Assembly: GCA_963733885.1 (NCBI GenBank)
Contig: CAVTES010000004.1
Location: 186,001 to 250,000 of the forward strand
Direction of reading: 5' to 3'
Length of the DNA: 64,000 bases
Source of the DNA: JACVRW01 sp963733885
GTDB lineage: Bacteria; Actinomycetota; Thermoleophilia; Solirubrobacterales; Thermoleophilaceae
Of the stretch, positions 1-6,968 are shown piece after piece. Each line of letters opens with the position of its first letter. The stretch's first letter is position 1. Position numbers and translations under genes: made by a program. The notes beneath the pieces are model-generated. The model ran no database searches, was not told the DNA's origin, and saw only the letters and a list, made by a program, of their open reading frames with translations.

Positions 1-1332
1 CGCCGTCAGCACGAGCACGCCGAGCGCCGTGTAGAGCGTTCCGACGAGCACATACTTGACCTCGCGCGCCTCGATCTTTTTGCCCAGGTACTCGGGCGTC
101 CGGCCCACCATCAGCCCGGCGATGAAGACCGCCAGCAGGACGAACAGCAGCATGCCGTAGAGACCCGATCCGACGCCGCCGAAGATGACCTCGCCGGTCA
201 TCATGTTGACCAGCGGGACGGTGCCTCCGGCCCCCGTGAACGAGTCGTGGGCGGCGTTGACGGAGCCGTTCGAGGCGGCCGTTGTGATCGCCGCCCAGGA
301 GGCGCTGTTCACGATGCCGTTGCGCTGCTCCTTGCCCTCGAGGTTGCCGCCGGTGGTGCCGTCGCCGGACGCGGTCGCCACCTCGGCGCCCTTCTGCGCG
401 GGCGAGCCGTTCTGCTCGGCTCCGTAGGCAACGGCGATCGTGGCCACGAGCATCAAAGTCATCGCCGCGTACAGCGCCCAGCCCTGGCGCCGGCTTCCAA
501 CCATGCGGCCGAACGTCGCGGTGAGCGCGGCCGGGATCAGCAGGATGAACAGCACCTCGACGAAGTTCGAGAAGGTGGTCGCGTTCTCGAACGGGAAGGC
601 GCTGTTGACGTTGAAGAAGCCGCCGCCGTTGGTCCCGAGCTGCTTGATCGCGATCTGGGACGCGACCGGGCCGAGCGCGAGCGTCTGCTCGAGGCCCTGG
701 GGCGTCGTGAATGTGGTCCCCCCGCTGAGCGTCTGCACCACGCCCTGGGAGACGAGGATCAGCGCCCCGACGAACGAGATGGGGAGCAGGATGTAGAGGA
801 GCGTGCGAACCAGGTCCTGCCAGAAGTTGCCGAGCGCGGCGACCCCGCGGCTCGCGAAGCCACGGATCACCGCCGCCAGCACGGCCATGCCCACGGCGGC
901 AGAGACGAAGTTCTGTACCGCGAGCCCCGCCATCTGCGAGAAGTACGACAACGTGGTCTCGCCGCCGTAGTACTGCCAGTTGGTGTTCGAGATGAACGAC
1001 GAGGTGGTGTTGAAGGTCACGTCCCAGGTCGCCGAGTCGAACCCCTCCGGGTTGAACGGGTGGATGCCCTGGGTGCGCAGGATCGCGTAGAGCGCGACCC
1101 AGAACAGGAGGCTGAAGACCAGGGTCGTGCGCGCGTAGGACTTCCAGTCCTGTGAAGCCGCCGGGTTGATCCGGAGGGTGCGATAGATCAGCCGCTCGAC
1201 CGGACCGAAGACGGGCGTGAGGAAGACGCGCTCGTTCCGGTATACCCGGGCCATGTAGGCGCCGAGCAGCGGCGTGAGCGCGGTCAGGACCGCGATGTAG
1301 ATCGCGATCTGAAGCCAGCCCTGCGCGGTCAC
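1..1332 (-). CDS. kdpA: Potassium-transporting ATPase subunit KdpA (C-terminus beyond window)
   Basis: K+-binding and translocating subunit of the high-affinity KdpFABC P-type ATPase in the cytoplasmic membrane. The frame opens with GTG at 1332 and stays open for 444 codons to the left edge; family members are about 560 residues, so roughly the last 110 are missing. Visible features are many hydrophobic segments and selectivity-loop motifs of the K+-channel type, SNTNWQYYGGE and LGTNGGGFFNVNSA. It starts 7 bases after kdpF, whose last codons (GGAGAG) supply the ribosome binding site. kdpB and kdpC would be expected just left of the window. Identification is secure. Confidence 0.96.
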   Translation of the reverse strand, partial: MTAQGWLQIAIYIAVLTALTPLLGAYMARVYRNERVFLTPVFGPVERLIYRTLRINPAASQDWKSYARTTLVFSLLFWVALYAILRTQGIHPFNPEGFDSATWDVTFNTTSSFISNTNWQYYGGETTLSYFSQMAGLAVQNFVSAAVGMAVLAAVIRGFASRGVAALGNFWQDLVRTLLYILLPISFVGALILVSQGVVQTLSGGTTFTTPQGLEQTLALGPVASQIAIKQLGTNGGGFFNVNSAFPFENATTFSNFVEVLFILLIPAALTATFGRMVGSRRQGWALYAAMTLMLVATIAVAYGAEQNGSPAQKGAEVATASGDGTTGGNLEGKEQRNGIVNSASWAAITTAASNGSVNAAHDSFTGAGGTVPLVNMMTGEVIFGGVGSGLYGMLLFVLLAVFIAGLMVGRTPEYLGKKIEAREVKYVLVGTLYTALGVLVLTA

Positions 1333-1339
1333 GGCGCGC

Positions 1340-1429
1340 TCACAGCTTCTCTCCGCGGAATAGCGCGTAGAGGAGGTAGACGGCGACCAGGATCGAGACG
1401 GCGAGCCCGAGCAGCTCTGCACCGCTCAT
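1340..1429 (-). CDS. kdpF: KdpF small membrane subunit (29 aa)
   Basis: 29-residue single-span peptide, MSGAELLGLAVS at the start and ending LYALFRGEKL, matching the KdpF pattern of a short hydrophobic helix followed by a basic tail. In other bacteria KdpF stabilises the KdpABC complex. It lies 4 bases after the preceding micro-ORF and 7 bases before kdpA, exactly where kdpF is found in Kdp operons. Too short for most gene callers, but position and composition make it convincing. Confidence 0.85.
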   Translation of the reverse strand: MSGAELLGLAVSILVAVYLLYALFRGEKL

Positions 1430-1433
1430 GAGC

Positions 1434-1520
1434 TCATACCCTGTCGAGGCCCTCCAGCAGGGCGAACATCGCCGCGAAGGCCAGGAGTCCGATCACGAGG
1501 GCCAGGAGGTCGGCTTCCAT
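1434..1520 (-). CDS. 28-aa hydrophobic micro-protein upstream of kdpF
   Basis: Predicted 28-residue peptide, starting MEADLLALVIG and ending LLEGLDRV, which is one transmembrane helix with acidic N-terminus and a charged end. It begins 2 bases after the 83-aa gene and ends 4 bases before kdpF, so it is tightly packed in the operon. Similar-sized hydrophobic ORFs ending in a D/E-R pair are, from memory, often seen just ahead of kdpF in actinobacteria. A role as an extra Kdp-associated membrane peptide is inference. Confidence 0.6.
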   Translation of the reverse strand: MEADLLALVIGLLAFAAMFALLEGLDRV

Positions 1521-1522
1521 GG

Positions 1523-1774
1523 TCAGGCCAGGTACAGGGCCGCGCGCGCCTGACGTAGGGCGTCGCGCACGCTGCCCTCTGGCTCCTCGGCCGCGTCGAG
1601 CAGGTTGCGGATGGATGCTGCAACGCCGGCGCGGAAGCGCGGGGAGGTGAGCTGGCGAGCGCGGTGCGCGAGCTCCGGGCTCATGGCCGGATCGGCGCCG
1701 GCGGCGAGGCTACGGTCGAGCGACCCCCTGCGCAGCCACACCCGTGCAGGCTGGATGAGGCTTGAAGTCGTCAT
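1523..1774 (-). CDS. Conserved hypothetical protein, kdp operon (83 aa)
   Basis: Small soluble, basic, Ala/Arg-rich protein with no signal peptide or membrane segment. It sits between kdpE (68 bases upstream) and the kdpF micro-ORFs (2 bases downstream), all in one direction, so it is co-transcribed with kdpFA. No domain recognised. The central stretch (SPELAHRARQLTS, then a helix-forming segment) looks all-alpha. The ATG at 1774 follows an inverted repeat and has no obvious Shine-Dalgarno, so the start is not certain. Confidence 0.6.
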   Translation of the reverse strand: MTTSSLIQPARVWLRRGSLDRSLAAGADPAMSPELAHRARQLTSPRFRAGVAASIRNLLDAAEEPEGSVRDALRQARAALYLA

Positions 1775-1814
1775 GGCAGGAAGTTTCCGCGTCCTGCCGG
1801 CAATGCAATGTCAA
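1775..1814 (-). promoter_or_regulatory. Inverted repeat and -35-like box ahead of the kdpF-side genes
   Basis: A perfect 7-bp inverted repeat, GGCAGGA (1775-1781) and TCCTGCC (1792-1798), separated by 10 bases, lies directly upstream of the 83-aa start. A TTGACA hexamer reading leftward is at 1814-1809, with no good -10 box at 17 bases. A weak, activator-dependent promoter for the structural kdp genes with a KdpE-type site is possible; equally it may be a 5'-leader hairpin. Low confidence. Confidence 0.25.
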
Positions 1815-1842
1815 GAAGTGACCTGGTGATATCAAGATCGCA

Positions 1843-2523
1843 TCAACCCACGAAGCGGTACCCGACCCCGGGGTCGGTGCGGATATAGCGGGGCGCCCCG
1901 GGGTTCGGCTCGATCTTTCGGCGCAGGTTCGCGATGTGCACGCGCAGCGTGTGGGTGTCCTCCTCGTAGGCGTGGCCCCAGACCTCGCCCAGCAGCGCGC
2001 GGTGGGTCATGAGCCGGCCGCGGTTGCGGGCCAGCACGCGCAGCAGTTCGAACTCCTTGGGCGTGAGGTGGATCTCCTCGCCCTGCCGGCTCACCCTGTG
2101 CCCGGCCAGGTCGACCTCGAGTCCGTTGACCGACAGCGTCGGCTCTTCGGCCGGGCGAGCGCGGCGCAGCGCCGCGTTGAGGCGCGCGATCAGCTCTCCC
2201 GGGGCGAACGGCTTGGTCACGTAGTCGTCGGCCCCTGCGTCGAGGGCGCGGATCTTCTCGGCCTCCTCGCCCACCGCCGAGAGCACGAGGATGGGCATCT
2301 CGGACCACTCGCGGATCGACCGGCAGACATCGATGCCGTTCCCGTCCGGGAGAATCAGGTCGAGGATGGCCGCGTCGGGGGCGCGCAGAGCGGCGGCGTC
2401 GAGCGCCTCCTGGGCGGACTGCGCGCTCACCACCTCGAAGCCGGCATCGCGCAGAATGACCCGGAGCGCACGGAGGATCTGTGGCTCGTCGTCGCAGACG
2501 AGCACCCGGCGGCCCTGTTTCAT
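1843..2523 (-). CDS. kdpE: Response regulator KdpE (OmpR family)
   Basis: 226-residue two-domain regulator. The receiver domain (about 1-120) shows the acidic pocket VLVCDDEP, the phospho-acceptor Asp in AAILDLILPDGNG and the conserved Lys in DDYVTKPFAPGEL. The C-terminal winged helix (about 130-225) has the OmpR-type HLTPKEFELLRVLARNRGR recognition region. Its ATG overlaps the kdpD stop (ATGA), so the pair is translationally coupled. In the family it is phosphorylated by KdpD under K+ limitation and activates kdpFABC, which lies immediately downstream here. Confidence 0.95.
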   Translation of the reverse strand: MKQGRRVLVCDDEPQILRALRVILRDAGFEVVSAQSAQEALDAAALRAPDAAILDLILPDGNGIDVCRSIREWSEMPILVLSAVGEEAEKIRALDAGADDYVTKPFAPGELIARLNAALRRARPAEEPTLSVNGLEVDLAGHRVSRQGEEIHLTPKEFELLRVLARNRGRLMTHRALLGEVWGHAYEEDTHTLRVHIANLRRKIEPNPGAPRYIRTDPGVGYRFVG

Positions 2524-3911
2524 CCCACCTCGGCCGGCTGGTCGGCCGGAACCGGCAGCGTGATGACCATCGTCGTGCCCTGACCCGGAAGCGACTCGGC
2601 GCGGATGCGCGCCCCGTTTGCCTCGAGGAAGCCGCGCGCGATGGCCAGGCCGAGTCCGCTGCCGGAATGCTCGCCGGAGCCGTGGAAGGCCTCGAAGATG
2701 CGCTCGAGCTTCTCACGCGCTATGCCCGGGCCGTGGTCCCCTATGCGGAGCAGGAGCTGCTTCTCGGCGCCGCGCGCGCGGATCGACACGGGGTCCGCCC
2801 CCGCGTAGCGGCTCGCGTTGTCTAGCACGTTGGCGAGGGCGCGCTCAACCTGGGCGGCGTCGACCCGCAGGAGCGGGAGGTCGGGTTCCACCTGGACGTC
2901 GAAGCCGCCCGGCGGCGGGCTGACGGTGTCGATCGCCGCGCTGAGCAGCTCGTCGAGCGAGCACCAGTCTGCCCGCGGCTCCACACCTCCGGCCTGGAGC
3001 TTCGAGAGGTCGAGCAGGTTGTCCACGAGTCGCGCCAAGCGGCCGCTCTCGAGCGCGATCACCGATGTCAGCTCGTCCCGTGCCTCCGGTGAGAGCGTCT
3101 CCGACTGGAGTCCGGCCGCCGCGGTGGTGATCGCCGTGAGCGGCGAGCGCAGGTCGTGTGAAACCGAGCGCAGAACGGCCGTCTTGACCACGTTGGAGCG
3201 TCGCAGCGCCTTTGTTTCGATTACCTGGGCCTCGAGCTCGTCGCGCCGCCGTGCGGCGCCCACGAGCGTCTCGAGCGCCGGCAGCACGCGGTCCTGGAGC
3301 GCCTCCATCACCTCCTCGCCCGCGTCACGCGGCACCAGCACCGTGCCGATGCGCGAGCCCTCGACCAGCAGCGGCAGGGCCCGCCGGCGCTCGTCGCTGT
3401 CGGCCCAGGACAGCTCCACGGCCACCGACGACAGCCCGAACCCGGCGGCGATGCGCTGGCCGACGGTACGCAGCGACTGCCCCAGCTCTGCGCCGCTGAG
3501 CAGGATGCGCGCCATCTCGGCCGCCAGGTCGGCCTCGCCGCTCCGGCGCACGGCCTCCTCGGCTCGAGAGCGCGCGGCGTTCGCGAGCCAGCTCACGACG
3601 AGCGCCGCGACAAGGAACACCGCGAGCGCCACCCAGTTCTGGCCGTCGGCGATCGTGAACTCGCCGGTCGGCGGGATGTGGAAGAAGTTGAAGGCGGCGG
3701 CGCTGAGGACGGCCGTCAGCAGGCCGAGCCAAAGCCCCCACCCGGTCGAGACGAGCAGTACGGCGAGGAGGTAGACGACGCCCGTCGAGACAACGGGCAC
3801 CAACTCGCGCAGCCCGTAGTTGACGCCGGTGATGACGGCCACGGCGCCGACCGCAACGGCGAGTCCGATGGTCCACGAGCGATGCCGGAGCACACGCCAA
3901 TGGTGCCTCAC
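2520..3911 (-). CDS. kdpD: KdpD-like sensor histidine kinase lacking the N-terminal KdpD/Usp domains
   Basis: 463-residue histidine kinase from a GTG at 3911, preceded by AAGGGA at a fitting distance. It begins with the four-helix DUF4118 membrane region (about residues 12-100), then a GAF-like segment, the phospho-acceptor motif VSHDLRSPLTAI and the ATPase boxes NVLDNASRYA, GDHGPGI and SGLGLAIARG. Canonical KdpD is near 890 residues, with an N-terminal KdpD domain and Usp domain in front. Here the divergent yjbQ gene begins 30 bases upstream, so those domains are absent and not merely unannotated. Partner is KdpE. Confidence 0.9.
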   Translation of the reverse strand: MRHHWRVLRHRSWTIGLAVAVGAVAVITGVNYGLRELVPVVSTGVVYLLAVLLVSTGWGLWLGLLTAVLSAAAFNFFHIPPTGEFTIADGQNWVALAVFLVAALVVSWLANAARSRAEEAVRRSGEADLAAEMARILLSGAELGQSLRTVGQRIAAGFGLSSVAVELSWADSDERRRALPLLVEGSRIGTVLVPRDAGEEVMEALQDRVLPALETLVGAARRRDELEAQVIETKALRRSNVVKTAVLRSVSHDLRSPLTAITTAAAGLQSETLSPEARDELTSVIALESGRLARLVDNLLDLSKLQAGGVEPRADWCSLDELLSAAIDTVSPPPGGFDVQVEPDLPLLRVDAAQVERALANVLDNASRYAGADPVSIRARGAEKQLLLRIGDHGPGIAREKLERIFEAFHGSGEHSGSGLGLAIARGFLEANGARIRAESLPGQGTTMVITLPVPADQPAEVG

Positions 3912-3941
3912 GGCTCGATCCCTTGCTAAAAGCGGGCGAGA

Positions 3942-4400
3942 ATGCGCGGAATGTGGATCCAGCAGCAGATCACCCTCCGGCCGCGGCCGCGCGGCTTCCA
4001 CCTCGTCACGGACGAGATCGTTGGCGGGGTCCCCGAGCTCGCCTCCCTCGAGGTGGGGATGGCCCTCGTGTTCATCCGGCATACGTCCGCCTCCCTCACG
4101 ATCAACGAGAACGCGAGCCCCGACGTCCGCCGCGACTTCGCCGCCTGGTTCGACCGCGCGGTGCCGGACGGGGCGGAGTACTTCGCCCACAGGCTCGAAG
4201 GGCCCGAGGACATGCCCGCCCACATCAAGTCGTCGCTGACCGGGGCGTCGCTGATCCTGCCGGTGCGAGACGGCCGCCTGGCGCTGGGCACGTGGCAGGG
4301 GATCTACCTGTGCGAGCACCGCAACAGCGGTGGTCCGCGGGAGGTTCTCGTTACGGCCTACGGATCTGCGAACATGCGTTCGTGCGCTGGGACAACCTAA
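3942..4400 (+). CDS. yjbQ: YjbQ/UPF0047 family protein
   Basis: About 150-residue protein of the UPF0047 family (often annotated secondary thiamine-phosphate synthase enzyme). Family hallmarks are visible: FIRHTSASLTINENASPDV in the middle and GTWQGIYLCEHR near the end, the conserved His/Glu cluster. An ATG three codons further in (3951, MWIQQQ) is an equally good start. It is divergent from kdpD and its 3' end overlaps the next gene by 19 bases. Physiological role is unsettled for the family. Confidence 0.85.
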   Translation: MRGMWIQQQITLRPRPRGFHLVTDEIVGGVPELASLEVGMALVFIRHTSASLTINENASPDVRRDFAAWFDRAVPDGAEYFAHRLEGPEDMPAHIKSSLTGASLILPVRDGRLALGTWQGIYLCEHRNSGGPREVLVTAYGSANMRSCAGTT

Positions 4401-5410
4401 AGGTCGAAACCGAGGAAAGCAGGACACTGCCCGGCTACCGCGAGCCGGCGGCTATCCGGACCTTCGACGCCCCCGAGGCGATGAACGTCCGTTTCTATGA
4501 GGTCCAGGCGAAGTCGATCCTGAACCGCGTGCCGAAGGCGTCGCGGATGCCGTTTAGGTGGACGATCAATCCGTATCGCGGATGTACCCATGCCTGTGTT
4601 TGGTGCTTCGCCCGCCCCACGCACACCTATCTCGACTTCAACGCGCGTGAGGATTTCGAGCGCGAGATCGTCGTCAAGGTCAATACGCCGGAGGTCGCCC
4701 GGGCGGAGTTGATGCGCCCGAAGTGGACGCGCGAGCACGTCGCTCTTGGCACCAACACGGATCCGTATCAGTGGGTCGAGAAGAAGTACGAACTGCTGCC
4801 GGGCGTCTGGGAGGCCATGCGGGACTCGCGCACTCCGTGCTCGGTTCTGACGAAGTCGCCGCTGCTGCTGCGCGACATCGACCTGTTCAAGCAGATCCCG
4901 AGCTTTGCGGCCAATGTCTCCATTCCCACGCTCGACGAGAAGGCCTGGCGGGCCAGCGAGCCGCACACGCCCCACCCGCGCAAGCGGATCGAGGCGGTGG
5001 CGGAGCTCAACCGGGCCGGCATCCCGACCGGCGTGCTCATCGCCCCACTAATGCCGGGGATCAACGACTCCCCCGATCAGGTCGACAGGATCCTCGAGCT
5101 TTGCGCCGAGGCGGGCGCCGTGTCGATAGGCGGCATCTGCCTGCACCTGCGGGGCGAGGTCCGCGATATCACAATGGACTGGCTGCGCTCCTACCGGCCC
5201 GACCTGGTGCCGCGGTACGAGAGTCTTTACGCGCACGGTGCCTACGCGCCGAAAGCCGAGCGCGAGCGGCTCTCCCGCCTGGTGCGGGACGGCCGGCGCG
5301 TCACCGGTCTGCAGCGCGACCCGGCTGCGGACAACGGATCGGTCGACCACAGCGAGGATGCTGAGCCCGCGATGGCCGCCCCGCCGCCGAAACAGGCCTC
5401 GCTCTTCTGA
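4382..5410 (+). CDS. Radical SAM protein, Rv2578c family
   Basis: 342-residue protein starting at the GTG within the 3' end of yjbQ (MRWDNLK). It has the radical-SAM cluster motif CX3CX2C at residues 68-75 (GCTHACVWC) after a typical INPYRGC lead-in, and resembles SplB-like and Rv2578c-type proteins of actinobacteria. The [4Fe-4S] cluster would cleave S-adenosylmethionine to a 5'-deoxyadenosyl radical; the substrate is unknown. The last 40 residues are low-complexity and end in ASLF. Family assignment is firm, function is not. Confidence 0.88.
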   Translation: MRWDNLKVETEESRTLPGYREPAAIRTFDAPEAMNVRFYEVQAKSILNRVPKASRMPFRWTINPYRGCTHACVWCFARPTHTYLDFNAREDFEREIVVKVNTPEVARAELMRPKWTREHVALGTNTDPYQWVEKKYELLPGVWEAMRDSRTPCSVLTKSPLLLRDIDLFKQIPSFAANVSIPTLDEKAWRASEPHTPHPRKRIEAVAELNRAGIPTGVLIAPLMPGINDSPDQVDRILELCAEAGAVSIGGICLHLRGEVRDITMDWLRSYRPDLVPRYESLYAHGAYAPKAERERLSRLVRDGRRVTGLQRDPAADNGSVDHSEDAEPAMAAPPPKQASLF

Positions 5411-5745
5411 GCTGTCGGGGACACGGCGAGGGCGGCAGTGGCGCCCTGAGCCGGATCGACGACATCTTGATGAGTCGGTTTCCTGGTTCTTGACACCGCT
5501 TGGACGGCCGCAGACGACAGTCGCGGAATGTCGACGCAGGGCTGGGCGCAGATCGCGAAGTTCTTCGCCGCGCCTGGCGCCCCCGGGCGCCCCCGGCGCG
5601 GGGGGTCCGGCACGAAAGTGGACCCATAGTCACCGAATGTGACGGACGCCGGTGCACCCCAGCCCCGCTTGGCCCGGCGGGTCCGTCACAGAGTGGACGC
5701 ACCTGATGCTCGGACCGCTCGCCGACGGGCTTCGCTAGTTGTCCA
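5411..5745. other. Intergenic region with two hairpins between convergent genes
   Basis: No convincing gene in this 335-bp gap between the rightward radical SAM gene and the leftward wecA-like gene. It holds two inverted repeats: GGGTCC/GGACCC (5603-5608 and 5620-5625), and a perfect 10-bp pair TGTGACGGAC (5638-5647) and GTCCGTCACA (5681-5690) whose stem can be extended imperfectly by GC pairs. Neither is followed by a T-run. They may act as bidirectional transcription barriers for the convergent genes. Confidence 0.45.
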
Positions 5746-6930
5746 CTACTCGCGCCCCAGGGCCTCGAACTCGCCCGTCTCCACCTCGCGCTCGATCTCG
5801 TGCTCGATGTCCTGGTCGCTGAGAGCGGGGATCTCGCCGGTCTCGATCTTGCGCTTCAGCTCCCGCTCGCGGAAGCTCCTGAACTTCAGGATCTCGAGCA
5901 CCACGACCAGGTAGACGCTCGAGGCGAGCGCGATCAGGCCGAAGCCGATCATCACTGCGGTCCACCCGGCGTGGAAGCGGCCGAAGTCGTTTGAGTACGG
6001 CACGAACCGAAGCGCCAGTGCGAGCGCTGCCAGCGCGAGGGTCCACGCGTACAGGTAGAGCACCGTCTTTCGCTGCGAGAACCCGATGTTGGCGAAGCGG
6101 TGGTGGAAGTGCGAGCGATCGGCGGCGTACACCGGTCGCCGGTACTTGATCCGTTTGGCGATCACGAAGCCGGAGTCGAGTATCGGCACGGCGAGCACGA
6201 CCAGCGGGAACACCAGGGCCACGACCGCGTTGGTCTTCAGCGCCCCCTGCACGGCTATGACCGCCAGAAGGTAGCCCAGCAGGTTGGACCCTGAGTCTCC
6301 GAGAAAGATCGACGCCGGGTGGAAGCCGTGGCGCAGATACCCAAGCGCGGCCCCTGCCGTGATCGCGGCCAGGATTCCGGCAGGCATCCGGTCGAGCGAC
6401 AGCGCGATCGTGCCGAGCGTGATCGCCGCGATGGTGCAGACGCCGGCGGCCAGGCCGTCCACCCCGTCGATGAAGTTGACCATGTTCATTACCGCGACGA
6501 TGCCGATCACGGTGGCCGGGTAGGCGGCCAGGCCGAGATCCACGTGACCCACGAACGGCAGCGTGAAGTTCTCCACGCGAACCCCGCTGACCACTGGAAT
6601 GAGGGCGGCCAGGATCTGGCCGGCGAACTTCACCTCGGCGTCCAGCTCGAGGATGTCGTCGGCCGCGCCCACGACCACGATCGCCACGGCGCCGGCGACT
6701 ATGGCCCAGGTCTGATCGTCGTGCGGGAGGTACAGCAGCGCTGCCGACAGGACGCCGACGAGGACGGCGAGGCCGCCAAGTCGCGGCGTAGGGAAGCTGT
6801 GCAGCCCGCGCTCGCGCGGCGTGTCTATCGCGCCAAGCCGCCAAGCCACCCGCCCGGCGATCGGCGTGACCACCCAGACGACTATGAGCGCCAGCCCGAA
6901 GGCCTTGGCGGCGGTTCCGAGGTCGGTCAC
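5746..6930 (-). CDS. WecA/TagO-type undecaprenyl-phosphate N-acetylaminosugar-1-phosphate transferase
   Basis: 394-residue integral membrane enzyme (about 11 hydrophobic helices) of the MraY/WecA superfamily. It attaches a sugar-1-phosphate from a UDP-sugar to undecaprenyl phosphate, the first step of a lipid-linked surface glycan. Diagnostic motifs are present: GAADDILELD (Mg2+ Asp pair), NFIDGVDGLAAG, FLGDSGSNLLG and the HFHHRF loop typical of the WecA/TagO branch. The C-terminus has an extra acidic cytoplasmic tail of about 60 residues. Downstream in the same direction as asnB, the sugar transferase and the DUF354 gene, implying one glycan pathway. Confidence 0.9.
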   Translation of the reverse strand: MTDLGTAAKAFGLALIVVWVVTPIAGRVAWRLGAIDTPRERGLHSFPTPRLGGLAVLVGVLSAALLYLPHDDQTWAIVAGAVAIVVVGAADDILELDAEVKFAGQILAALIPVVSGVRVENFTLPFVGHVDLGLAAYPATVIGIVAVMNMVNFIDGVDGLAAGVCTIAAITLGTIALSLDRMPAGILAAITAGAALGYLRHGFHPASIFLGDSGSNLLGYLLAVIAVQGALKTNAVVALVFPLVVLAVPILDSGFVIAKRIKYRRPVYAADRSHFHHRFANIGFSQRKTVLYLYAWTLALAALALALRFVPYSNDFGRFHAGWTAVMIGFGLIALASSVYLVVVLEILKFRSFRERELKRKIETGEIPALSDQDIEHEIEREVETGEFEALGRE

Positions 6931-6968
6931 AGGCTCGGAAGGCTAGTTGCCGGATCTCCTCACAGGAG

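Noticed and set aside
2520..4427. 635-residue version of KdpD
   Set aside because: The extra N-terminal residues come from reading the opposite strand of yjbQ and have no KdpD or Usp features; GTG at 3911 with a ribosome site is the real start.
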